NCBI GenBank assembly: GCA_034436045.1
Contig: DAOTVZ010000150.1
Location: 1 to 30,322, forward strand
DNA: 30,322 nucleotides
Direction of reading: 5' to 3'
From: H111-94 sp034436045
GTDB taxonomy: Bacteria; Chloroflexota; Ktedonobacteria; Ktedonobacterales; Ktedonobacteraceae
A program made the translations under genes and the position numbers. The notes under the pieces are model-generated. The model was not told the DNA's origin. It worked only from the letters and a program-made list of their open reading frames with translations, and did not search any database. Below are positions 16,514 to 24,104 of the stretch, piece after piece; the first letter of the stretch is position 1, and every line of letters starts with the position of its first letter.

Positions 16514-16553
16514 CATCTATATGCATTTTACATCTATCCACACTCCATGTCAA
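16514..16553 (-). promoter_or_regulatory. padR promoter overlapped by shared operator
   Basis: Minus strand: TTGACA (16553-16548), exactly 17 bases, TAAAAT (16530-16525), close to the sigma-70 consensus. The -10 box lies inside an element (plus strand 16514-16537) reading CATCTATATGCA, TTTTA, CATCTAT. It is identical over 24 bases to the element at the phasin promoter. Related half-sites (TAGATGCA, TATATGCA) continue at 16479-16498 towards the padR start. Autoregulation by PadR is the likely meaning. Confidence 0.72.
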
Positions 16554-16659
16554 GGAAGACGAGTTAGACTCTCTCACAATCGTATCACAGGCTCAGGAGC
16601 AGACGGCCTCGGCGCAGCCGGAAGCAGGAGAGCCATCTACGGGGCGGTGCTACAAGGTG

Positions 16660-17100
16660 TTACGCGGCTTCGATCTCGCGCATGTACTTAATCGTCGCCT
16701 CACCGCTTAGGACCAGCGTGCCATGCTGATTGAAGCATTCCGTGTGTAGCGTGACGATGCGCTTATCCTCGCGTAAGGCGACCACTTTGACGATAACGGT
16801 GACGGTATCGCCAATATGAATAGGGCTGAGAAACTTCAAGGTTTGACCCAGGTAGATGCTTCCTGGCCCCGGTAGTTCATTGCCCAGGACTGCTGAGATC
16901 AGCGAACCGATCAAGAAGCCATGGGCAATGCGTTTGCCGAAGAACGAGCGTTCGGCGTATTCTACATCAAGATGAATGGGATTGTAGTCTCCACTGATCT
17001 GGGCAAAGAGGAGAATATCATTTTCAGTTATGGTACGAGAAAGGCTGGCCTGTGCTCCAATCGGTGGAAGTGGGGCCAGTTTCTGAACACCATCGCTCAC
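16660..17100 (-). CDS. MaoC-like (R)-specific enoyl-CoA hydratase (PhaJ-like)
   Basis: Hydrates trans-2-enoyl-CoA to (R)-3-hydroxyacyl-CoA, linking fatty-acid oxidation to PHA synthesis. It has 146 residues in a single hot-dog fold. The hydratase-2 motif is complete: Asp38 and His43 in GDYNPIHLD, followed by GKRIAHGFLIGSLIS. The start is GTG at 17100, with AAAGGTG 8 bases upstream. It lies 76 bases after the phasin gene, separated by a hairpin, and is probably transcribed from the phasin promoter at a lower level. A general MaoC dehydratase is the alternative, but the setting favours PhaJ. Confidence 0.87.
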   Translation of the reverse strand: MSDGVQKLAPLPPIGAQASLSRTITENDILLFAQISGDYNPIHLDVEYAERSFFGKRIAHGFLIGSLISAVLGNELPGPGSIYLGQTLKFLSPIHIGDTVTVIVKVVALREDKRIVTLHTECFNQHGTLVLSGEATIKYMREIEAA

Positions 17101-17141
17101 CTGCTACGCACCTTTCATGTTGACGACAGTTTGACAATGGT

Positions 17142-17164
17142 CGGGTATCCATAAGGGATACCCG
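17142..17164 (-). terminator. Hairpin between phasin and phaJ-like genes
   Basis: CGGGTATCC and GGATACCCG form a perfect 9-bp stem with a 5-base loop, 12 bases past the phasin stop. No T tract follows. It could lower read-through into the hydratase gene or protect the phasin mRNA. Confidence 0.45.
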
Positions 17165-17176
17165 TGACGAACTTAC

Positions 17177-17809
17177 CTATTCAGCCATCTTGCGAGTTGT
17201 GGCCTGGGCTTGCCGTGCTGCCTTTTCAGCCGCCGCCGCTGCCTGCTGTGTGGTTTTCTGGAAGGTTTCCAATCCCTGCTCGGTGGCCTTCTGGAAGTTC
17301 TTCAGCCCTTCCAGCATGGCTGCTTCAGCCGTGTTCATTGCCTTCTGCCAGAATGTCAGCGGGCTAAAGAGGAAGTCGCGGTATGTGTCTAGCGACTCTT
17401 GCGCAAGGGTCTGAAAGGCACTCTGCTGCTTCTGGAATTGCTGATCCATATCTTGCAGTAGCGAGTGAGCTGCATCGATCTGGCTCTTGAGAACCTCAAC
17501 GCCATTCTCCAGGATGTTCTGCGCCAGCTTCGTGTTGCGCTCCTGCGCGGCAACTACGCTATTGGCTAACGACTGAATGTTCTCGGTTCCCACCTGCTGC
17601 TGTTTCGCCTGCTCGATCAGCTCCTGCATTAGCGTGCGCGTGCCCTCGGCATGGCTTTTGAGAACCTCAATGCTATTCTCAAGGACGCTCTGTGCGAATG
17701 CCAGGTTGCGCTCTTGCGCTGCAATTGCCGCGTCGGTGATAACCTTACTGGTTTCTTGGACTGATTTGATCAAATTTCTGGCCGCTTCGTTGGCTTTTGT
17801 ATCTGCCAT
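17177..17809 (-). CDS. Phasin (PHA granule-associated protein)
   Basis: Coats PHA granules and controls their number and size. It has 210 residues, almost all helical and without Cys. It contains an internal repeat of 57-residue period: AAQERN-x3-AQ-x2-LEN-x2-EVLKS at about 30-52 and 87-109. The middle FLFSPLTFWQKAMNTAEAA is phasin-like, and the Ala/Gln/Lys-rich tail (about 185-210) recalls PhaF-type proteins. Upstream in-frame starts (17875) would begin at the predicted transcription start, so I choose the ATG at 17809, with AAAGGG 9-10 bases ahead. It is the first gene of the cluster. Confidence 0.85.
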   Translation of the reverse strand: MADTKANEAARNLIKSVQETSKVITDAAIAAQERNLAFAQSVLENSIEVLKSHAEGTRTLMQELIEQAKQQQVGTENIQSLANSVVAAQERNTKLAQNILENGVEVLKSQIDAAHSLLQDMDQQFQKQQSAFQTLAQESLDTYRDFLFSPLTFWQKAMNTAEAAMLEGLKNFQKATEQGLETFQKTTQQAAAAAEKAARQAQATTRKMAE

Positions 17810-17872
17810 AATGTGATTCCCTTTCCTGTAGTCTCCTGCAATAACTCGTGCTGATCTTTTTTCTATCAGCAT

Positions 17873-17912
17873 CATCTATATGCATTTTACATCTATATGC
17901 AGAGAAAGTCAA
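17873..17912 (-). promoter_or_regulatory. Phasin promoter overlapped by shared operator
   Basis: Minus strand: TTGACT (17912-17907), 17 bases, TAAAAT (17889-17884), about 75 bases before the phasin start. Two direct copies of CATCTATATGCA (17873-17884 and 17890-17901), five bases apart, surround the -10 box. Bases 17873-17896 match the padR promoter element exactly (24 of 24), while the surrounding bases differ. Confidence 0.72.
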
Positions 17913-18185
17913 GGGTTCAAACAGGCAAAAAATCACAGAGATGTCACATTATAGAGCTTACAATTGCCAGGTCGAAGTTCTCCGCGTTCATGTTTTGCCT
18001 CTGGGAAGCGAGAAAAGGAAGCAAGTGGCCTTGCTTTTTAAGCTATCGATCAGATATACTTGTTACAGGTGCCTTTCATCCATTTCCCGACGTCAAGTGC
18101 CTGACGTTTTCGAGGGTTTCTAGCATGTCACAATTGGTTTCGTAGTTGAAATCAACTTGTCGTCATTACGACAGGAGGAACAATC
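17913..18185. other. Intergenic region with probable promoter and palindrome for the GDSL gene
   Basis: On the plus strand TTGCTT (18031-18036), 18 bases and TATACT (18055-18060) fit a sigma-70 promoter about 120 bases before the GDSL hydrolase gene. The palindrome ACGTCA-N6-TGACGT (18090-18107) lies in the presumed leader and may be an operator. No credible reading frame was seen. Confidence 0.4.
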
Positions 18186-19034
18186 ATGCTCAATTGCATT
18201 GCAGAGGCAACGAAGCCTGTTTCCCGACGTCCCTTCATGGTAGCTCTCTTGCTTGCGCTGACGCTGCTTGCTACTGTCGCTCCCGCCGCGTTCGCGTCCT
18301 CGCAGCCGAATCTGGTTGGCCCCAAACATTATTATCTGGCATTGGGTGACTCGCTGGCCTTTGGCTATCAGCCTGACCTCAATTATGATGATGGCTATGC
18401 CAACGACTTCTATGCTAATCTCCAGCAATATGGAGTCGGTGCTGTGGCCAATATGGGCTGTCCCGGTGAAACTAGCAGCACGATGATTAATGGTGGTTGC
18501 CCTTTCCCCTTCCTGCGCAAGTATCCTTATATTGGCCCTCAACTGGATGCTGCTCTCATCTATCTCGCGTTGCATAGCGGGCAGGTCAGTCCGGTAACGC
18601 TGGATATTGGCGCGAACGACTTCTTGCCGCTCATCAACACCAGCACGTGTGTGATTAATGTGAGTGCCTTTAACAGCGCGCTGGTGACGCTGGATAGTAA
18701 TTTACGCCAGACTATTCTGCCTGAACTGCATGCGGCGTTAATGGTCAATGGTCAGTTGACAGGCGATTTAGTCATGATGAACTATTACGATCCCTTGCAG
18801 AATAAATGTCCCAATACGGTGCCGTATGTTGAGGAGGTCAATCAACATATTGCCGCCGATGCCGCTGGCTATGCCACTGTCGTGGATGTCTTTAGCGCCT
18901 TCGGTGGGGCCACTACCCCCAACCCCAATATCTGCTCCTACACCTGGGAATGCAGCATTTTCAGCGATGTCCATGCCACCGATAAGGGATATAGTGTGAT
19001 TGCCGCGACTTTTGAGCAAGGAACTGGGTATTAG
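18186..19034 (+). CDS. Secreted SGNH/GDSL-family lipase or esterase
   Basis: A 282-residue exported hydrolase. It has an N-terminal signal peptide with basic residues (RR at 14-15), a hydrophobic core MVALLLALTLLATVAP and a likely Ala-x-Ala cleavage site at AFA-SS near 37. The SGNH blocks are present: GDSL with Ser56 in ALGDSLAFGYQ, Gly91 in NMGCPGE, Asn144 in DIGANDF, and Asp261/His263 in FSDVHATDKGY. AGGAGG lies 7 bases before the ATG at 18186. Six Cys in the mature part suggest disulfides. It resembles extracellular SGNH lipases that hydrolyse lipid or acyl esters; the substrate is unknown. It stands alone. Confidence 0.9.
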   Translation: MLNCIAEATKPVSRRPFMVALLLALTLLATVAPAAFASSQPNLVGPKHYYLALGDSLAFGYQPDLNYDDGYANDFYANLQQYGVGAVANMGCPGETSSTMINGGCPFPFLRKYPYIGPQLDAALIYLALHSGQVSPVTLDIGANDFLPLINTSTCVINVSAFNSALVTLDSNLRQTILPELHAALMVNGQLTGDLVMMNYYDPLQNKCPNTVPYVEEVNQHIAADAAGYATVVDVFSAFGGATTPNPNICSYTWECSIFSDVHATDKGYSVIAATFEQGTGY

Positions 19035-19079
19035 TCATCGATTGAGGTAGTGATGCCCTGGCGGGTATCATGCCCATAA

Positions 19080-19183
19080 GTAGAGCAGCAGGTTTTCCAT
19101 TGGCTCATGTGCTGGTACTGCGTCGAGCATGGATTGTGAGGCACAGAAAGATTCCCTTGCTGATGGAAAATCTGCTGCTCTGC
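19080..19183 (+). repeat. Long inverted repeat between GDSL and response-regulator genes
   Basis: AGAGCAGCAGGTTTTCCAT (19082-19100) is complementary to ATGGAAAATCTGCTGCTCT (19163-19181), with one G-U pair. G19080-C19183 and a G-U pair extend it to 21 bp around a 62-base interior that can form further short helices. No T tract follows. It may be a structured RNA, a non-autonomous element or an unusual terminator. Confidence 0.5.
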
Positions 19184-19240
19184 CTGATTCTGGTGTGCGT
19201 GATTGGTTGTTCGTAAGAGCTAGGCACAATCAACAAAAAT

Positions 19241-19249
19241 TGCTATACT
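19241..19249 (+). promoter_or_regulatory. Extended -10 promoter for the two-component pair
   Basis: TGC-TATACT, about 53 bases before the response-regulator ATG, in an AT-rich stretch without a convincing -35. Confidence 0.48.
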
Positions 19250-19301
19250 CTCTATGTAGCTAAGCGCTGTTCTATGTTCAAAACAAGGTGATAGGTGAGG
19301 A

Positions 19302-20060
19302 ATGACGAAGATCAAATTGCTGCTGGTTGACGATCATGGCCCGTTGCGCCGCGCGCTGCACGAGGGACTGGAGGCGACGGGAGCCGTGCAGGTTGTTGGC
19401 GAGGCGGCAACGGGGCGCGAGGCGGTGGCCCGCGCGCTGGAACTGGACATGGACGTGATCTTGATGGATGTGCAGTTGCGTGACCCCAATGCGGGTCATC
19501 GCGAGTTGAGCGGGGTCGGCGCGGCGGTAGCCATTCGGCGTGAGCGACCGCGTATGCCGGTGGTGTTCTATTCCATTCAGGATGATGACGAATATTATCG
19601 TGAATTCCGTGCTTCCGGTATTCTCACCCACTATGCCTATGTGCGCAAGAGCAATTACCTGTTGCCCAGCATGTTAATACCGTTATTGCGTGATGCCATC
19701 AATGGACGCAGCCTGGTTGATCCTGAAATTGAAGACCGGGTGCAAGAAGTGCGCAGCCTGGATGAGCAATCGCCACGTGCCCTGCTGGAACCCAACGAGC
19801 TACGTGTGGCGGAACTGATGGCACAGGGTATGACCAACGAGCAGATTGCGGCCCGCCTGAATCTGCATGATAAACGTGCCGTGAGCCGCACCAACGGACG
19901 CATTTACGCCGCCTGGGGCTTGAGCGAAAATTCCGTCGATGATAAGGTGGCGCGCGCCAGAGCTACGCTGATCTACACACTCAATCGTATGATTATATGG
20001 GATGAAAACGGCGTGGCATTGGTGCAGGATCGTCGTGGTGAATGGGTTCCACTCTATTAA
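19302..20060 (+). CDS. NarL/FixJ-type response regulator
   Basis: Receiver domain (about 4-125) with acidic pocket Asp10-Asp11 in LLVDDH, phospho-acceptor Asp56 in ILMDVQL and Lys116 in VRKS. A LuxR-type helix-turn-helix follows at about 160-206 (LEPNELRVAELMAQGMTNEQ, IAARLNL), though the recognition part DKRAVSRTNGRIYAAWG departs from the usual TVKxHxxxI pattern. About 45 further residues form a C-terminal tail, making 252 residues against the usual 210-220. GAGG lies directly before the ATG, with AAGGTG 11 bases upstream. The sensor kinase gene starts 22 bases later, so the two form one operon. Confidence 0.9.
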   Translation: MTKIKLLLVDDHGPLRRALHEGLEATGAVQVVGEAATGREAVARALELDMDVILMDVQLRDPNAGHRELSGVGAAVAIRRERPRMPVVFYSIQDDDEYYREFRASGILTHYAYVRKSNYLLPSMLIPLLRDAINGRSLVDPEIEDRVQEVRSLDEQSPRALLEPNELRVAELMAQGMTNEQIAARLNLHDKRAVSRTNGRIYAAWGLSENSVDDKVARARATLIYTLNRMIIWDENGVALVQDRRGEWVPLY

Positions 20061-20082
20061 AGAGAAATAAAAGAAGGATACT

Positions 20083-22479
20083 ATGCTCTCGGCTATCTGG
20101 CTTGAACCAGCACGCATTGTACAGACAATTGTCGTTGCGCTCTCCATCTTCAACCTGGTAACGTTCCTCTGGCTGGCCCTGACCGTCTGGTTGAATGGTG
20201 ATCGGCGCAAGATGATTGCGCGCGTGGGCGTGGTAGGCCTGGGACTCTCGGCGCTCTTTTTCTTTCTGCATACCTTGCTGGTGGCAGACTCAGCAGTGGG
20301 ACTTTCACAAACGAGCATTCAGGAATTTTTGTGGCATCTGGTCTGGGTACCGGCAGTGGGTGTGCCCTATATCTGGTTCGTCATTGGTCTGCACTACGCG
20401 GCGCTGATGAACGAGCGCTGGCGGCGGCGGCGTCCCATTCTGCTCACGATCAGTGCCTTGCTCGGTGGCAGCATCCTGTTGCTGTTGATCCTCAACCAGT
20501 CCTCCTTTACTTTTATGGGCACGCTACGTCTGCTGGCCTATAACGACGTAAGTAGCAAAATGCATGTTTTGCCATTGATCCTGCTACCAATCCTTTTTCT
20601 GTGCTATCTCACCTTCTGTGCAATTGGCCCCTGGTTTACGCCCAGTAAACTGGCCCGGCTCTGTGCCGTTCTCTGGCATAGCCTGTTCGGCCCCAGAGAA
20701 AGTTGTCCGCTTGGACAACGCATTGCGCAGGCATACTGGGATGACAAAGTAAGCGCTGAATTGCTGGACGAACAGGTGCTTTCCTGGAGCCTGGCGCGTC
20801 CTGGTCTGCTGGTGGCAGCGCTGCTGATGGTGGCGCTGACAACCAGCCTGGGCATCCTGGGTGTTTCTTCCATGCTGCACTGGCTGGCGCTGGGGCCGCG
20901 CTCGCAGCCTGTCTCGCTTCCAACGCTACAAACGATGCCACTACAGTTGATGCTGCTTGATCTCTTCTCTATGGGTGCAGTCGCCGTCATTATTCTTTTT
21001 ATTGGCAATTCGGTCATTCGGCATGGTATTCTGATCGAGCGACCGCTGGCACGACGCGGCTTCTTCGAGCAGTGGCGTGGCATCGTGATTGTGGCAACGG
21101 CGGTTGCTATCTTCATTGCACTGCTCGGCTTCTTCACCAACAGCAGCCTGAGCGGTTTGCTGATCATCACCTCGCTGGCGACGGTAGCCTATGCGCTGTT
21201 CACCTGGAGCAGCTATACCGCGCATGATCGTTATATCGCCCTGCTCGGCCCCTTTTTGCGCAGTACAAACGTGCGGCACTGGCTCAATACCGATTTGCAG
21301 AAGACGGAGCAGAGCATGGAAGCGCTCTTCTTTCATCTTTGCCGCGATGTGCTGGAGGTAAGTTGGGCACGTCTGGAGATGCTGGCCGGGCCTATCCGGC
21401 GCACGTTTAACTATCGCTGGGCGTCTGAAGATGCCCCACAGGAGCATGAGTATAAAATCGAGATGATGCAGATGTCGCCGATAGTGCCTGTGAAGCGCGA
21501 GCGTCCCGAAGGTGCGACTGTGCCTGCGTGGGTCTTCGCGGCCCCTACACGGATACAGGTGCTGTTTCAGGGGCGACCGATGATCTGCTGGGTGCTACCA
21601 ATTTATGATGAACTGGGTCTGGTAGCAAAGCTCTATCTTGGCCCACGCCAGGACGGTAGCGTCTTTACTGATGAAGATATGGAACTGGCCCACGCCTGTG
21701 GCATGCGTATTCTGGATACTTTGCGCGAACACGAGGCTATGCAGACAGTAGCGGCCTTGCTACGACGCCGTATCGTGGATGTCAAGCTGCTGGGGGCGCA
21801 GCATCGTCGTGTACTGCATGATGAGATTCTACCGCAGATGCACCTGGCCCTCTTGCGCCTGGAAGCGTTGCGAGCGGCCATTAGACAGCCGGTGCAGGTT
21901 GGCTCCGCGCGGGATGAGGGGGCCTCTTCGTTGCCAAATCCTGAAATGGCTCTCAACGAGGCGATTGAACGTATTTCTGAGGCGCATCGTGGGCTGGCGG
22001 CCATGATGCGTGCTACGGCCCCAAGCGCGCCGCATCGTTTAGAGCGCGATGGCATGATGCACGCTATTCATGCCATGATTGCGCAAGATTTCCGACAGAG
22101 TTTTGACGAAGTAGAGTGGGATGTTGCAGAGGAGACTATCCAGCGCATTGATGAAGTAGTGCCGCCCGCGCTGGCCGAAATTACCTTTGCCGCTGTGCAG
22201 GAGGCGTTGCGTAATGCGGCCCGTCACGGACGCGGCACCGACATTCACCGCCGCCTGCGCCTCAAACTCTCGGCTTCGCTCAATCCCCATTTGGAAATAT
22301 TAGTGAGTGATGATGGTGTGGGCATTCTCTCGGCCAGCAGTTCAACCACCGGCACCGGTGGCGGCTTGATGACGCACAGCGCCTTGCTGGCCATCGCGGG
22401 CGGCAGCCTGACCGTCAAAAGTGCCCCCGGCGAAGGCGTAACAGTACGCATCATGCTCCCCGCCGAAGCCTTGCGGTAA
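20083..22479 (+). CDS. Polytopic sensor histidine kinase (HisKA_3 type)
   Basis: A 798-residue kinase whose N-terminal half has about eight to nine hydrophobic helices (to about 375). A GAF-like region follows (about 400-550), then the dimerisation and phosphotransfer helix with His579 in RRVLHDEILPQMH. The HATPase domain has an N box near Glu707/Asn711 (QEALRNAARH), a D box SDDGVGI (743-748) and a Gly-rich end GTGGGLMTHSALLAIAGG. AAGGA lies just before the ATG at 20083. The membrane half does not match a sensor domain I can name; a lipid- or membrane-state signal is possible. It should phosphorylate the regulator encoded just upstream. Confidence 0.9.
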   Translation: MLSAIWLEPARIVQTIVVALSIFNLVTFLWLALTVWLNGDRRKMIARVGVVGLGLSALFFFLHTLLVADSAVGLSQTSIQEFLWHLVWVPAVGVPYIWFVIGLHYAALMNERWRRRRPILLTISALLGGSILLLLILNQSSFTFMGTLRLLAYNDVSSKMHVLPLILLPILFLCYLTFCAIGPWFTPSKLARLCAVLWHSLFGPRESCPLGQRIAQAYWDDKVSAELLDEQVLSWSLARPGLLVAALLMVALTTSLGILGVSSMLHWLALGPRSQPVSLPTLQTMPLQLMLLDLFSMGAVAVIILFIGNSVIRHGILIERPLARRGFFEQWRGIVIVATAVAIFIALLGFFTNSSLSGLLIITSLATVAYALFTWSSYTAHDRYIALLGPFLRSTNVRHWLNTDLQKTEQSMEALFFHLCRDVLEVSWARLEMLAGPIRRTFNYRWASEDAPQEHEYKIEMMQMSPIVPVKRERPEGATVPAWVFAAPTRIQVLFQGRPMICWVLPIYDELGLVAKLYLGPRQDGSVFTDEDMELAHACGMRILDTLREHEAMQTVAALLRRRIVDVKLLGAQHRRVLHDEILPQMHLALLRLEALRAAIRQPVQVGSARDEGASSLPNPEMALNEAIERISEAHRGLAAMMRATAPSAPHRLERDGMMHAIHAMIAQDFRQSFDEVEWDVAEETIQRIDEVVPPALAEITFAAVQEALRNAARHGRGTDIHRRLRLKLSASLNPHLEILVSDDGVGILSASSSTTGTGGGLMTHSALLAIAGGSLTVKSAPGEGVTVRIMLPAEALR

Positions 22480-22523
22480 ACGAAAGTGCCGATGATGCCG
22501 AAGCATGAGGCTGCTCCCTCTTT

Positions 22524-22550
22524 TGTGTATGTTTATACACACTGTTTTTT
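22524..22550 (+). terminator. Intrinsic terminator after the two-component operon
   Basis: TGTGTAT (22524-22530) and ATACACA (22535-22541) form a 7-bp AT-rich stem with a 4-base loop, then CTG and six T. Confidence 0.6.
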
Positions 22551-22691
22551 GTGTGTCGTGGCCCTTATACTTAGGAATAGAGAGCGGTCATCTGCCGTGT
22601 CGGCTTGAGACGTGACGGGCGTATTACTTGGATTCTTATCCTGGAGCGTCTCCGGCATAGCAAGTTTATTCGCAAGGAGGTATGATCCGCT

Positions 22692-23624
22692 ATGCTACTG
22701 ATAACTGGCGCAAATGGCTACATTGGAAGTCACCTGGTACGGCGTCTTGTTGAACGGGGTGACGCACCGCGTTGTCTCGTGCGGGATGTGAACCGTGCAA
22801 AAACTATTTTGCCGGTCGATAAGGTTGAATTGGTGCAAGGTGATACGACAAAACCGGAGACATTGACCGAGGCGGTGCGAGGTGTTGATACCATTGTCCA
22901 TGCTGCATTTATTACTGCTGATCGTAAAGCATTGTCCGAGGATTTCTATAACCGAACCAATGTGCAGGGAACCGCAAATCTGGTTAAGGCGGCGCAACAG
23001 GCGGGGGTGAAGCGCATTATAGTGATAAGTGGTCTGGGGACAAAGCCTGATAAGCCCGGTAGCTATATGCAGGGCCGCTACCTGGCCGAGCAGAGCGTAA
23101 TAAACAGTGGTCTGGACTGGACGATTATTCGCCCCTCGGTCCTCTTTGGTGAGGGTGCCCCCTTTATCAAGGGATTGACAGACCTGATTCGCACCGCGCC
23201 GGTGGTGCCGCTCATCGGTGGTGGCAAGGTGATGTTCCAGCCGATCTATGTGGAAGATGTTGTGACCGTTATTATCAAAGTGCTGGAAGACCCTCAGCGC
23301 ACGAACGGTCACATCTATACTATTGGCGGCCCTGAGTACTACTCTTTCAGTCAAATTTTTGATATATTGCTGCGTGCCATGCACACGACCCGCCCAAAAA
23401 TCTGCGCCCCCACGCCGCTAGTCGGTATCGGTGCCGCTGTCATGGAGGCAGTATTGCCCAGACCACCACTGACGAGAGCGGCAATGGCGCTCTTTTCCTT
23501 CGACAATACCACCGACCTGAACAGCGTAGAGCGCGATTTTGGCTTTAAGCCCCTTTCCTTTGCGCAATATATGGAGGATGCCGGAAGAGCGCGCACAGGG
23601 TATCCGCGAGGGGTACCTCAATGA
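22692..23624 (+). CDS. Atypical SDR / NAD(P)-binding protein of NDUFA9 type
   Basis: A 310-residue Rossmann protein. The NAD(P) loop TGANGYIGSHL (5-15) and VRGVDTIVHAA (62-72) mark an extended or atypical SDR. The usual catalytic Tyr-x3-Lys is Tyr125-x3-Arg129 (YMQGR), followed by YLAEQ and LDWTIIRPSVLFGEG, a pattern typical of NDUFA9-like and isoflavone-reductase-like proteins. Dehydrogenase activity is therefore uncertain; such proteins often bind NADPH structurally or act on quinones or lipids. AAGGAGG lies 11 bases before the ATG at 22692. It is a single gene converging on the DUF3830 gene. Confidence 0.86.
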   Translation: MLLITGANGYIGSHLVRRLVERGDAPRCLVRDVNRAKTILPVDKVELVQGDTTKPETLTEAVRGVDTIVHAAFITADRKALSEDFYNRTNVQGTANLVKAAQQAGVKRIIVISGLGTKPDKPGSYMQGRYLAEQSVINSGLDWTIIRPSVLFGEGAPFIKGLTDLIRTAPVVPLIGGGKVMFQPIYVEDVVTVIIKVLEDPQRTNGHIYTIGGPEYYSFSQIFDILLRAMHTTRPKICAPTPLVGIGAAVMEAVLPRPPLTRAAMALFSFDNTTDLNSVERDFGFKPLSFAQYMEDAGRARTGYPRGVPQ

Positions 23625-23642
23625 AAGTTACTGGCGTATCCT

Positions 23643-23683
23643 GTTGCTATGCAGGGCTGGTCGAAAGGGAATGCTATAGCAAC
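23643..23683. terminator. Hairpin between convergent SDR and DUF3830 genes
   Basis: GTTGCTAT (23643-23650) and ATAGCAAC (23676-23683) are perfect 8-bp arms with a 25-base spacer. The right arm overlaps the DUF3830 stop codon. No T tract is present; it could be a weak two-way terminator. Confidence 0.33.
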
Positions 23684-24087
23684 TCGAAAGTAATGTCGCG
23701 CGCTCCTTCCCACAGAATTGAGCGGCCCATCTCACGTAACTGCTCGCGTCCTTCCTCGATGGTCAGGAAGTGGTTGCCGGCCAGTTGGCCCAGTTTGCTG
23801 GCGAAGCTGGTGGCACCGTAGGGAAAAAGGATCTCCGTTTCGCTATAGCCGCCCGGATAAAACAGGATTTCGCCGGGAGCGGGATAGCTGGTAGCGTTCT
23901 CGAAGCCGACGCCTAGAGTATAGTCGCCGAGCGGAATCCAGTTAGCCTCGCCGCTCCAACGAGCGTGAATTAGTTTGCTATGGAAGGGCAAGACGCGCTT
24001 GAATGCTTCACACGTCCTGGGCGCGTCTACCTCTTCCATCCGTGCGGTGTAGACCCAGGGGCCGACAGTGATACGCAGTCTGGTCAT
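23674..24087 (-). CDS. DUF3830 family protein
   Basis: A 137-residue protein matching DUF3830, which is predicted to have a cyclophilin-like beta-barrel. Marks seen are the opening RLRITVGPWVYTARM, the centre ARWSGEANWIPLGDY, and PGEILFYPGGYSETEILFPYG. No catalytic residues are established for the family. Relatives are often encoded beside hydantoinase-type and N-carbamoyl-amino-acid hydrolases, and this copy is the last gene of an allantoin/xanthine operon, 17 bases after the molybdopterin subunit. A role in ureide or purine breakdown is inference. AAAGGA lies about 12 bases before the ATG at 24087. Confidence 0.82.
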   Translation of the reverse strand: MTRLRITVGPWVYTARMEEVDAPRTCEAFKRVLPFHSKLIHARWSGEANWIPLGDYTLGVGFENATSYPAPGEILFYPGGYSETEILFPYGATSFASKLGQLAGNHFLTIEEGREQLREMGRSILWEGARDITFELL

Positions 24088-24104
24088 CAGGAAAAATATC
24101 CTTT

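Noticed and set aside
17810..17875. Longer phasin N-terminus starting MMLIEKRS
   Set aside because: It would start at or before the predicted transcription start, and MADTKANE has a proper ribosome binding site.
19070..19216. 48-codon open frame starting MPISRAAGFP with a hydrophobic end
   Set aside because: No ribosome binding site, and it coincides with the long inverted repeat, which explains the base pattern.
22607..22652. GAGACG...CGTCTC inverted repeat before the SDR gene
   Set aside because: Six-base arms 34 bases apart are expected by chance in a gap of this size.
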